Source: Anaerolineales bacterium (GTDB taxonomy: Bacteria > Chloroflexota > Anaerolineae > Anaerolineales > Villigracilaceae). Taken from it: a stretch of DNA of 64,000 nt. A program made the position numbers and the translations under genes. Within the stretch, counting starts at the first letter, position 1, and each line of letters starts with the position of its first letter. The stretch is taken from NCBI GenBank assembly GCA_030834895.1, contig JAUQXA010000018.1, positions 310,001 through 374,000 of the forward strand, written 5' to 3'. Under the pieces are notes generated by a model that worked only from the letters and a program-made list of their open reading frames with translations, was not told the origin of the DNA and searched no databases. This document shows, piece by piece, positions 42,359 to 50,051 of this stretch.

Positions 42359-43015
42359 TTACCCAATCTTAGGCGTATCGCCGATGATTTCCCATCCACG
42401 CTGCGAGGCAATCGCTTTCAACTTTGCTTCGGGATATACTGCCACGGGATGGTCCGCATGTTCGAGCAGGGGGACATCCAGAATCGTGTCGCCGTAGGCA
42501 ACGTCCACCCGATCTACGCCGAGGCGACTCAGCACCTGCTCGATCTTCTTTTCATTTGCCATCAACTCGCCGACCATTTGCACCCGCCCGTTCACGATTT
42601 CGACGGGCGTGCCGATTGCCTGTGCGCCGATGCGTCTGGCAAAGGGTTCGATGAATGGTTCCACCACGCTGCTGGCAATGTAAACCTTTGCCCCCTGTTC
42701 GTGGTGACCGACCAGCCGCGCAATCACATCCTCGCGGCGCTTCTTCCAGAAGTCGTGTTCCACAACCCACTCCGAAGCGCGCGCCAGTTTTTCGGGATTT
42801 GCCTCCTTGATGTAGGCAAGGCTGTCCACCATCAATTTTTGTCCCCATGCTTGCCAGTCGATCCAGCCGTTTTTTGCGAGGACATACGAGGGCATGGCTG
42901 CCGCCAAATAAAAGTTCGCGCGGACTTTGCCCTGATTGTGTTTGATCCAATCCACCAGCCCCAAAAACGGTGAGCCGGTGGTCAATGTGCCCATTAAGTC
43001 CGATGCGACGATCAT
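42359..43015 (-). CDS. HAD-superfamily hydrolase with altered motif I
   Basis: The 218-residue protein has the PSP-like HAD layout: motif I SDLMGTLT (Asp6), motif II IASSVVEP, motif III around NEKKIEQ, and motif IV YGDTILDVPLLE. In nearly all HAD phosphatases motif I is DxDGT, where the second Asp is the general acid/base; here it is Met8. The nucleophile Asp6 and the Mg2+-binding Asp residues of motif IV are kept. Phosphatase activity may therefore be weak or replaced by another reaction. The helical cap lies between residues 20 and 90. Confidence 0.85.
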   Translation of the reverse strand: MIVASDLMGTLTTGSPFLGLVDWIKHNQGKVRANFYLAAAMPSYVLAKNGWIDWQAWGQKLMVDSLAYIKEANPEKLARASEWVVEHDFWKKRREDVIARLVGHHEQGAKVYIASSVVEPFIEPFARRIGAQAIGTPVEIVNGRVQMVGELMANEKKIEQVLSRLGVDRVDVAYGDTILDVPLLEHADHPVAVYPEAKLKAIASQRGWEIIGDTPKIG

Positions 43016-43094
43016 GTTTTCCTCTTTTATGGCAGGTTGCTTTTACTCATACATCAAGGTTGTCAACTATAGGGAAAACACGTCTTTACCCAAA

Positions 43095-43131
43095 AAGATA
43101 TGGGCGGCCCGTCATTTACGACAAGCCGCCC
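43095..43131 (-). terminator. Terminator of the Flp pilin gene (minus strand)
   Basis: On the minus strand GGGCGGC (43131-43125) pairs with GCCGCCC (43108-43102), followed by ATATCTTTTTGG. The stem is 7 bp with a 16-nt loop. Confidence 0.6.
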
Positions 43132-43163
43132 GATGAAATTTTCCCTCTTTGCATTCAACATTA

Positions 43164-43319
43164 CTAGATGCTGGACAGACTACTATTGACCTTGCTAAAC
43201 ACATTGCCGATTACGGGTCCGAGGATCATAAGCGCAGCGATGACAACAATGGCGACTAAAACAAGAATTAGCGCATACTCAACCAGACCTTGCCCCTTCT
43301 CTTTCGGTGAGAATAACAT
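43164..43319 (-). CDS. Flp/Fap-type IVb pilin
   Basis: The 51-residue precursor begins MLFSPKEKGQG and is cleaved after the Gly before LVEYALILVLVAIVVI, with Glu at position +3 of the mature N-terminus, the Flp hallmark. A GGAGG ribosome binding site precedes this internal ATG, so the upstream extension is not used. It forms Tad-type pilus fibres or pseudopilus subunits. No Tad secretion genes lie in the window, so they must be elsewhere. Confidence 0.92.
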   Translation of the reverse strand: MLFSPKEKGQGLVEYALILVLVAIVVIAALMILGPVIGNVFSKVNSSLSSI

Positions 43320-43415
43320 GTGGACTACCTCCTTTCTTTGAAGATGTAAAGCTCTTTCATTATAACCAAAAGAGCTTTTAAAACCAATCATGAATTTCAT
43401 TTTATATAATCATAC

Positions 43416-44189
43416 TCACTGTGCCGTATTGCCGCCATCCACCAAAAGTAAGTGGCCCGTCACGAAGGCGGACTCGTCTGAAGCCAGGAACAGGACGGCA
43501 TTGGCGATTTCCTCGGGTTTGCCAAACCGTCCCATTGGGATGTAGTCGCTTGCCTCCCGAATCGCCTCCTCCAGCGTCACCGGGTCGGAGCCTTCGAAGT
43601 AGCCCTTTTCCATCCAGCGGTCCACAAAGGTATCACCGGGGCAAACCGCGTTGACGCGGATGTTGTCGCGCGCGTAATCGATTGCCATTGCCTTGGTCAT
43701 CATGCCCACCGCGCCCTTGCTGACAATGTACGGCAGGGCATTCTTGCCCGCCACCACCGACCAGTCCGAGCCGTTGTTGACGATCACCCCGCCGCCCTGT
43801 TTCTTCATCTGTGGGATGACCAGACTGCACATGCGCCAGACCGCCGTCACGTTGATTTCGAGCGTCTCGCGCCAGACGTTTTCGGACGTGGTATCCGCTG
43901 TCCCTTTGGTGACGATACCCGCGTTGTTGAACAGGATATCGATGCGACCGAACTCCCGAAGCGCGGAATCCACAACCCGTTGACAATCCTCCGCCTTGGT
44001 GTGGTCCGCCTCGACGAAAAGGCATTGACCGCCCCTCTGCCTGCATTCCGCTTCGACGACTTTTCCCAATCCGCTTCTTCTGCCTGTGACGACGAGGTTT
44101 GCACCTTCCTCTGCAAATCGCAAGGTGGTGGCCTTCCCAATTCCGCTCGTCCCGCCTGTGATAATGGCAACTTTGTTTTTCAATCTCAT
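43416..44189 (-). CDS. SDR-family oxidoreductase
   Basis: The 257-residue protein is a classical short-chain dehydrogenase: NAD(P)-binding TGGTSGIGKA (residues 11-20), NNAG in the fourth strand, catalytic Ser in NNGSDWSVV, and YIVSK as the Tyr-x3-Lys pair. The C-terminal GRFGKPEEIANAVLFLASDESAFVTGHLLLVDGG is typical of FabG-like members. The substrate is not predictable. It is divergent to mutS2 with overlapping upstream sequences. Confidence 0.92.
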   Translation of the reverse strand: MRLKNKVAIITGGTSGIGKATTLRFAEEGANLVVTGRRSGLGKVVEAECRQRGGQCLFVEADHTKAEDCQRVVDSALREFGRIDILFNNAGIVTKGTADTTSENVWRETLEINVTAVWRMCSLVIPQMKKQGGGVIVNNGSDWSVVAGKNALPYIVSKGAVGMMTKAMAIDYARDNIRVNAVCPGDTFVDRWMEKGYFEGSDPVTLEEAIREASDYIPMGRFGKPEEIANAVLFLASDESAFVTGHLLLVDGGNTAQ

Positions 44190-44250
44190 TCCATTCTCTC
44201 CTATTCACTATCTGCTATTCACCATATTTTATCCCCGTTCATCTGTGGTT

Positions 44251-44256
44251 TATAAT
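44251..44256 (+). promoter_or_regulatory. -10 box (TATAAT) of mutS2
   Basis: TATAAT ends 9 nt before the mutS2 ATG at 44266; there is no Shine-Dalgarno sequence. The spacing again fits a leaderless start. Confidence 0.5.
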
Positions 44257-44265
44257 TCTCTCATT

Positions 44266-46680
44266 ATGGACAGCAAGACTCTCAACGTTCTCGAATATCC
44301 AAAAATCCTCGACCGCCTGGCGGGATTCTGCGACTTCTCCGCTTCGATGGAACTGGCTCGTTCGCTGGAGCCGACCTCTTCCTTTGAGTTGGCAACCGCC
44401 CGCCTCGCGGAAACCAGCGAAGCCTGCAAACTGCTTGCGATTCAAGGCATGGGCGTTGGCGCGGCGCATGACATCCGCCCGCAGGCTGACCTTGCCGCGC
44501 GCGGCGGAGTGCTCGACCCGCAGGCTTTGCTCGACGTGAAGTCCACGCTGATTGCATGCCGCGAACTCAAGAAAGCGTTCGAAAAGCGGACAGAGGAATA
44601 TCCGCGCCTGACACAGACCGCGATGGGATTGCCCGACAGCCACGGCTTGGTGGATGCAATTTCACGTATCCTTTCGGATCGTGGCGAGATTTTGGATTCC
44701 GCCTCGCCCAAACTTGGCGACATCCGCCGCGAGCTGAAAGTGGCACAGGACCGTCTGATGAGCCGCCTGCAAAAGTACGTGACCGATTCCAAAACTGTTT
44801 CGATGTTGCAGGAACCAATCGTCACCCAGCGCGACGGGCGCTATGTGATTCCGCTACGATCCGAGTTCAAGGGCAAGATCAAAGCCATCGTCCATGATTC
44901 CTCGTCCAGCGGTGCGACTCTCTTCATCGAACCACTGCCTGTGGTTGAAGCCAATAATCTGTTGCGTGAGTTGCAGCTTGCCGAGCGTGACGAGGAACGC
45001 CGCATCCTGGCGGAGGTCTCGCATCAAATTGGCGAACATGCCGTTGAATTGAAGTATGGCGTGGAGAATCTTGCCGCGCTTGATCTGGCTTTTGCAAAGG
45101 CAAAGTATGCAGAGGAGTTGAGGGCGAGTGAACCAATCCTGTATAAGGATGAAGGCAGAAGGATGAAGGATGAAGGAAAACAATCGTCAATCGTCAATCG
45201 TCAATCGTCAATCAAATTGCTAAATGCCCGCCATCCTTTACTAGATCCTGCCACCGTCGTCCCGATTGACGTTGACCCGGCGCCGGGCACGCAAGCCATT
45301 GTCATCACGGGTCCCAACACCGGCGGCAAAACCGTCTCACTCAAGACGGTGGGACTGCTGGCGATGATGGCGCAAAGCGGACTCCACATCCCAGCCCAAA
45401 GCGGATCAGAACTTCCGTGCTTTCATTCTGTCTGGGCGGACATCGGGGACGAGCAATCCATCGAGCAGTCGCTTTCCACGTTCAGCGGACACATTACTAA
45501 CATCATCCGCATTTTGAAGAAGATTGATAATCGCTCGCTGGTCATCTTCGACGAGCTTGGCGCTGGCACCGATCCGCAGGAAGGCGCGGCAATTGCGCGT
45601 GCGATTTTGAGTCACCTGCTCGAATCGGGCGCGATGACTCTGGTCGCCACGCATTATCCCGAACTCAAGACCTTCGCGCACAGCACCGAGCACGTGGTTA
45701 ATGCCTCGCTGGAATTTGATATCAAAACACTGCGCCCGACCTACAAGTTGACTCTCGGTCTGCCGGGGCGTTCAAATGCCCTGCTTATTGCGCAGAAACT
45801 TGGACTGCCGCAGCCCATCATCGACTCGGCGCGGGCGGAGATCAATCCGCTGGATTTGCGCGCCGACAAACTGCTGGACGACATCCGCAAGGAACGCAAC
45901 CGCACGTCACGCGAGCGCGAGAAGCTGGAGAAGGCGAGGGCGAAGCTGGAGGCTGAAACCCGCGAACTGGAGAAGCGTCTTGAAAAGATCGAAGACGAAC
46001 GCCGCGAGACGTTGGCGAAAGCCCGCGCCGAAGGTGAACTCGAAGTGGCGGTGCTCAAGCGAAACATCGACTCGTTGAAAGCGCAACTGAAGAAAGCCAG
46101 CCAGCCCCTGCAAGCCATCAAAGCCATCGAGGAAAAGATGGAAAAGATGGAGGAGAAGGTGGAACAGCCTGTCGAGCGAAAAGGTAACCAGTTATCAGTT
46201 GGCAGTAATCAGTTGTTGCGTCTGGGTGAACGAGTCACTATCAGCACGTTGAATGCCGAAGGTGTAGTGACAGCTTTGGGCGAGTCCGATGCCGAAATCC
46301 AAATCGGCACGGTGCGGATGCGGGCAAGGCTGTCCGATTTGATCCGAAAATCGAGCGGGCAGACCGTGGACGATAGACCACAGACTATAGCGAGTCACTC
46401 ATCGTCCATCGTCCATCGTCAATCGTCTTCTCCGGGAATGGAAGTTGACCTACGCGGGTTGATGGCGGATGATGCGCTCGACAAAATGGAACGATACCTC
46501 GAACAGGCTTTTCTTGCGGGTCTGCCCTGGGTGCGGATCATCCACGGCAAGGGGACCGGCAGACTCAGGCAGGCGGTACGCGAGGCGCTGCGCGGACATG
46601 AGTACGTCAAGTCGTTCGAGGAGGGCGGCGACAAGGAAGGCGGCGAAGGTGTGACTGTGGCGAAGCTGAAAAGCGGATAG
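44266..46680 (+). CDS. mutS2: MutS2-type DNA structure-specific endonuclease/ATPase
   Basis: The 804-residue protein has the MutS-like core (clamp and lever, about 60-330), an ABC ATPase with P-loop ITGPNTGGKTVSLKT and Walker B VIFDELGAGTDPQEGA, a long coiled coil (about 530-625), and a C-terminal Smr nuclease domain (MEVDLRGLMADDALDKMERYL...IIHGKGTGRLRQAV). MutS2 suppresses recombination or rescues collided ribosomes in known species. Three hydrophilic stretches (45144-45213, 46184-46215, 46361-46432) are encoded by interspersed repeats and fall at linker positions: before the ATPase strand, before the KOW-like segment, and just before the Smr domain. The start is set by the MutS2 N-terminus (MDSKTLNVLEYPKILDRLAGF). 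Confidence 0.95.
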   Translation: MDSKTLNVLEYPKILDRLAGFCDFSASMELARSLEPTSSFELATARLAETSEACKLLAIQGMGVGAAHDIRPQADLAARGGVLDPQALLDVKSTLIACRELKKAFEKRTEEYPRLTQTAMGLPDSHGLVDAISRILSDRGEILDSASPKLGDIRRELKVAQDRLMSRLQKYVTDSKTVSMLQEPIVTQRDGRYVIPLRSEFKGKIKAIVHDSSSSGATLFIEPLPVVEANNLLRELQLAERDEERRILAEVSHQIGEHAVELKYGVENLAALDLAFAKAKYAEELRASEPILYKDEGRRMKDEGKQSSIVNRQSSIKLLNARHPLLDPATVVPIDVDPAPGTQAIVITGPNTGGKTVSLKTVGLLAMMAQSGLHIPAQSGSELPCFHSVWADIGDEQSIEQSLSTFSGHITNIIRILKKIDNRSLVIFDELGAGTDPQEGAAIARAILSHLLESGAMTLVATHYPELKTFAHSTEHVVNASLEFDIKTLRPTYKLTLGLPGRSNALLIAQKLGLPQPIIDSARAEINPLDLRADKLLDDIRKERNRTSREREKLEKARAKLEAETRELEKRLEKIEDERRETLAKARAEGELEVAVLKRNIDSLKAQLKKASQPLQAIKAIEEKMEKMEEKVEQPVERKGNQLSVGSNQLLRLGERVTISTLNAEGVVTALGESDAEIQIGTVRMRARLSDLIRKSSGQTVDDRPQTIASHSSSIVHRQSSSPGMEVDLRGLMADDALDKMERYLEQAFLAGLPWVRIIHGKGTGRLRQAVREALRGHEYVKSFEEGGDKEGGEGVTVAKLKSG
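45144..45213. repeat. Repeat insert 1 in mutS2 with a (CAATCGT)n heptamer tract
   Basis: AAGGATGAAGG-type words are followed at 45181-45212 by four and a half copies of CAATCGT. The block is read in frame as a DEGRRMKDEGKQ and SSIVNRQSSI stretch. Because the unit is 7 bp, gain or loss of one copy would shift the mutS2 frame. Confidence 0.8.
46184..46215. repeat. Repeat insert 2 in mutS2 (CAGTTATCAGTTGGCAGTAATCAGT)
   Basis: GTAACCAGTTATCAGTTGGCAGTAATCAGTT is built of imperfect CAGTWATCAGT words. A reverse-strand relative (ACTGATTACC...ACTGATAACTG) lies at 56304-56331. Confidence 0.55.
46361..46432. repeat. Repeat insert 3 in mutS2 (GTCCATCGTC type)
   Basis: AGACCGTGGACGATAGACCACAGACTATAG is followed by ATCGTCCATCGTCCATCGTCAATCGTC. 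It is in frame and lies directly before the Smr domain. It matches the repeat family at 940-1009 and 59318-59386. Confidence 0.7.
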
Positions 46681-46768
46681 TACTTTTTGGCGGATGACTT
46701 GCGATTCCGTATGCCGCGCCATTGCCGGGAAGATTTATAATTGAGAAAACTCAAACAGGGAGCCGACG

Positions 46769-47011
46769 ATGTCGATTGATGAAGCCGTTCAAAAAATGAC
46801 TGACCTAATCAAAGCCGCCTGCGCCAGCGCGGAAATCAAATCCGCCAAGATGTCGGATGAAGAAGCGCGGCTTTCGGTCTACGCGCCCGCGGGCGACATG
46901 CAAAAGATCAAGGACGCGACGTTCATGCCCGCGATGGATTTGCTGAATAAGGATGGAATGGATGTGCAGGTCTTCGTCTATGACAAGGATGCGCCGCCGC
47001 TGAAAGGATGA
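46769..47011 (+). CDS. Hypothetical protein, 80 aa
   Basis: The small soluble protein (IDEAVQKMTDLIKAACASAEIKSAKMSDEEARLSVYAPAGDMQKIKD) has a helix-beta-helix look with no known motif. The start follows GGGAGCC, and a TATAAT (46737-46742) lies about 26 nt before the ATG. A terminator follows its end. It is probably real because it has its own promoter-like box, ribosome binding site and terminator. Confidence 0.6.
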   Translation: MSIDEAVQKMTDLIKAACASAEIKSAKMSDEEARLSVYAPAGDMQKIKDATFMPAMDLLNKDGMDVQVFVYDKDAPPLKG

Positions 47012-47037
47012 AGGCGGAACGCTTCGCGTGAAGGATG

Positions 47038-47078
47038 AAAGTTGGGCTCTCGCTTAACGGGGAACCCAACTTTTTTGT
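47038..47078 (+). terminator. Rho-independent terminator after the 80-aa gene
   Basis: AAAGTTGGG (47038-47046) pairs with CCCAACTTT (47065-47073) and is followed by TTTTGTTT. Confidence 0.8.
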
Positions 47079-47176
47079 TTCGAAAGACGGCTAAAATGGA
47101 AAGTGGTTGTACAATTGGTGACAGATAGTCGAATAGTCAAAAGTCAAAGGTCGGTTGGCGAGGAACGAGGGTAGAG

Positions 47177-49675
47177 ATGGCAGGAAACAAAGGTTCCAAA
47201 AGCACAAAGGCACAGAATCAGCCTGCGGAGGCGCAGGGAAATATTCACGTGGGCGGAAATGTCGCAGGCGACCATATTGTCGTTGGGAACAACAACGTCA
47301 TCAATTATTACGCCGCCAATGGCGAAAAGCGCGAGATGCGGGGTTGGTTTTATGGACATCGCTACGGCGACTTGGCGACATTCACAGGTCGCGCCGCAGA
47401 AATGCAAATGCTCGACGATTGGCTGGCAAACGACACTGATAACTTATTACTGATCACTGCCTTCGGCGGATTTGGCAAATCGGCGTTGACTTGGCAATGG
47501 TTCAACAACAGGGTGGATAAAGAAAAATGGCAAACGGCGGTCTGGTGGTCGTTCTATGAGAAGGAATCGGGATTTGAGAGTTTTCTCGCGGAGACGCTGA
47601 ACCATCTCGGGGTGGAGGTCAAAGCGTCGGCGCGGTTGCAGGTCAATGATCTGCTGGAGGCGATGCGCGGGACGAATGTCCTGATCGTGCTGGACGGCTT
47701 CGAGCGGTTGCTGCGTCAATACGGTCGGATGGATGCGGCGCTTCAACCCGATGACGAGGATGCGGATATTGACCCATCCCAGCGCGATTGCTCCTCCCCG
47801 CTGACGGAAACCTTCCTGCGCGGGCTGAGCGGCGCGGGGATGAAGTCCAAAGTCTTGATGACCACGCGCCTGTGTCCGCGCGTGTTGGAGAGCGCCGACG
47901 GCAAACTGCTCAAAGGCTGCCGCGAGGTGCCGCTCGCCGCCTTCTCGCCCGAGGATGCGGTGACGTACTTCCACAAAGAGGAGATAAAAGCCAGACGTGA
48001 TGAGATTATCGCGCTGTGCGCCGCGTACGGCTATCATCCGCTGAGTTTGAGCCTGCTGGTCGGTTTGATCAACGCCGACCACGAACATCGTGGCGATATC
48101 GAGGCGGTGAAGAACCTGGAAATCTTCGCGGACGTGAAAGCCAGAAGACATCACGTGTTGGAACGCGCCTACGGAAGTTTAGCCCCCGAGCGCAGGGATT
48201 TGCTGAGCAAGATGTCCTGCTTTCGCGGCTCGATGGAATACGCCGTGCTCAAAAAGGTGTTCCCCAGCCCCGACTTGGACAAAGCCCTGCTCGACCTGCG
48301 CAAGCGCGGACTGCTGCAATACGCGGGCGAGTCCCAGCGCTACGATATGCATCCGATCGTGCGGCTTTATGCCTATGACCATTTCACCGACGAAAAGCGG
48401 CGCAAAGAAGCGCACGTCCAACTTGCAGAGCACTTTATTGATGCCATGCCTGTGACGAACACGAAAGTGAAAACACTGGAAGACCTCGCGCCCGTCATCG
48501 AACTGTATCATCACATGGTCAGGGCGGGGAATTTGGATGAGGCATTGAAGTTGTTTTATGATCGAATAGGCAAGCAAACTCATTATCAATTCGGCGCATA
48601 TCAACTTCAGATTGAACTTTTACGCGCTTTATTTCCTGGCGGTGAAGATAAACCGCCGCGCTTGAAAAGGGATGATTATCAAGCTTTTGCTCTCAACGAA
48701 CTTGCCAACTCCTACTCCCTGAGTGGACAGCCGTACCGCGCCGTTCCGTTGTTGGAAATGCACAATGCCGTTTACGAAAAAGCGGGTGACAAGCAAAATC
48801 TCGCCGTCGGGCTGGGGAACTTAGCGAACAGAAACACAGATCTCGGCAGACTAAGCGCCGCGGAGCGCAACCTGCGCCGCCGTATTGACCTGTGCCGCGA
48901 GATTGAAAATGAAGATAGTGAAGGCAATGGTCATCAGGGATTGGGGCGCGTCCTGTCCTATCGCGGCGCATGGCAGGAGGCAGAGCAGGAATTAGATAGC
49001 GCAATTGCTATTCAACAAAAAATCAAGCATGTTCAAACAGAAGGTATCTCACATGCCTACCACGCCCTACGTTTTCTCCTTATTGCTCGTGCCAATCCCC
49101 AATCGTCAACATTTGCACCGCACGCAAGTGCAGGTGTCGTAAATCTAAAATCGGCAATCGAATGTGCCCAACGCGCCCTTGAACAGGCAGATGAGCAAGC
49201 AAAAGATATACCTATTCCCCGCGATTATGTTCGTGCCTACTATCTACTAGGAGTAGCATATCGCGCCAATAACGAATTGACTCTGGCAGAAGAAAACCTG
49301 TCCAAAGCGCTCAATCTATGCAGACAAATCAATGCGGTTGAAGCAGAAGCCGACATCCTGCTCGACCTGGCGCGGTTGTCCTTCGCCTACGCCCTTCGCG
49401 AGGCTCCGGGCTCCGCTCAGGACAGGCTCTTTGAGGAAGCCAAATCTCGTGCTGAAGAGGCGCTGGTGATCACGGAGAGGAGCGGGTATGTGTTGCAGGG
49501 AGCGGATGTGAATTTGTTTCTTGCCCAATACGCGCTGGAGCAGGAGAAGGATAAAGCCAAGGCAAAGGAATATGCCGAAACCACGCTGAAACTCGCCACC
49601 TGCGATGGTCCGCCGTATTATTACAAGGTGGCGTATGAGGAAGCCGAAAGACTAATTGTGCAATTACAAGAGTGA
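47177..49675 (+). CDS. STAND-type NTPase with TPR repeats
   Basis: The 832-residue protein begins with a short Gly/Asn-rich beta segment (NIHVGGNVAGDHIVVGNNN) seen at the start of many bacterial STAND proteins. An NB-ARC/STAND NTPase domain follows: P-loop FGGFGKSAL (Lys101, Ser102), Walker B LIVLD (Asp173), sensor-like MTTRL, a GxP-type GYHPLSLSLL segment, and a winged-helix region near 330-400 with HPIVRLYAYDHF. TPR-like helices fill 470-830. Such proteins are signal-dependent switches; several bacterial relatives act in phage defence, but no effector domain is visible here. Two in-frame repeat-derived stretches occur near 49110-49141 and 49404-49426. The 3' end carries a 58-bp tandem duplication. 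Confidence 0.85.
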   Translation: MAGNKGSKSTKAQNQPAEAQGNIHVGGNVAGDHIVVGNNNVINYYAANGEKREMRGWFYGHRYGDLATFTGRAAEMQMLDDWLANDTDNLLLITAFGGFGKSALTWQWFNNRVDKEKWQTAVWWSFYEKESGFESFLAETLNHLGVEVKASARLQVNDLLEAMRGTNVLIVLDGFERLLRQYGRMDAALQPDDEDADIDPSQRDCSSPLTETFLRGLSGAGMKSKVLMTTRLCPRVLESADGKLLKGCREVPLAAFSPEDAVTYFHKEEIKARRDEIIALCAAYGYHPLSLSLLVGLINADHEHRGDIEAVKNLEIFADVKARRHHVLERAYGSLAPERRDLLSKMSCFRGSMEYAVLKKVFPSPDLDKALLDLRKRGLLQYAGESQRYDMHPIVRLYAYDHFTDEKRRKEAHVQLAEHFIDAMPVTNTKVKTLEDLAPVIELYHHMVRAGNLDEALKLFYDRIGKQTHYQFGAYQLQIELLRALFPGGEDKPPRLKRDDYQAFALNELANSYSLSGQPYRAVPLLEMHNAVYEKAGDKQNLAVGLGNLANRNTDLGRLSAAERNLRRRIDLCREIENEDSEGNGHQGLGRVLSYRGAWQEAEQELDSAIAIQQKIKHVQTEGISHAYHALRFLLIARANPQSSTFAPHASAGVVNLKSAIECAQRALEQADEQAKDIPIPRDYVRAYYLLGVAYRANNELTLAEENLSKALNLCRQINAVEAEADILLDLARLSFAYALREAPGSAQDRLFEEAKSRAEEALVITERSGYVLQGADVNLFLAQYALEQEKDKAKAKEYAETTLKLATCDGPPYYYKVAYEEAERLIVQLQE
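49110..49141. repeat. GACACTTGC-type module embedded in the STAND gene
   Basis: CATTTGCACCGCACGCAAGTGCAGGTG at 49110-49136 matches the CACTTGCACCGTGCGCCAGTGCGGTG core of the 29398-29491 element with few differences. It is preceded by CAATCGTC. It encodes an in-frame STFAPHASAG insert between two TPR helices. Confidence 0.65.
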
Positions 49676-49769
49676 CAAGGTGTCCCCCGCGGGTGAAGAA
49701 GCCGAAAGACTAATTGCGCAATTACAAGAGTGACAAGGTGTCCCCTGCGGGTGAAGAAGCGGAGAGGAT
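49640..49769. repeat. 58-bp tandem duplication at the STAND gene 3' end
   Basis: GAAGCCGAAAGACTAATTG starts at 49640 and again at 49698, and a third partial copy (GAAGCGGAGAGG) starts at 49756: two full 58-bp units plus the original end. Since 58 is not a multiple of 3, the present stop at 49675 is in unit 1. The third copy reads EEAERMLEKLK-stop, probably the ancestral C-terminus. Confidence 0.8.
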
Positions 49770-49786
49770 GTTGGAGAAATTGAAAT

Positions 49787-49902
49787 AGCCCCCACCCGTC
49801 CTCCCCCAAATACGACATTGAAGCGCTTTCTGGATTCATGTGAAGTATAAATTGTCGTATTTGGGGGAGGTGTCTCCGCCGTAGGCGGGACGGAGGGGGC
49901 GT
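49787..49902. repeat. Composite palindromic (MITE-like) element
   Basis: An 18-bp perfect inverted repeat, CCTCCCCCAAATACGACA (49800-49817) with its complement at 49853-49870, is flanked by weaker outer arms (GCCCCCACCCGTCC at the left, GGGACGGAGGGGGC at the right). It encodes nothing. It could be a non-autonomous mobile element. Confidence 0.65.
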
Positions 49903-49935
49903 TGAAGAACCCTGGAAGCGATTCTGCCGTTAAAA

Positions 49936-49975
49936 CGAAACCGCCGCCGACTTGCCCAAGTCGGCGGCGGTTTCG
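49936..49975. terminator. 18-bp perfect hairpin between convergent genes
   Basis: CGAAACCGCCGCCGACTT (49936-49953) pairs with its exact complement at 49958-49975 around a GCCC loop. There is little T-run, but it lies between the STAND gene and the minus-strand amidase and can serve both strands. The remaining gap up to 50051 shows nothing else. Confidence 0.7.
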
Positions 49976-50051
49976 TAGGAGAATGTTAATTGTTATTATA
50001 TGGAGGGAGATAAATGGAACCTGAACGGCTATTAAAGAGAAGATGAGAGTT

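Noticed and set aside
45181..45212. CAATCGT tract considered as a CRISPR or iteron array
   Set aside because: It lies inside mutS2 in a continuous frame with 7-bp period and no spacers.
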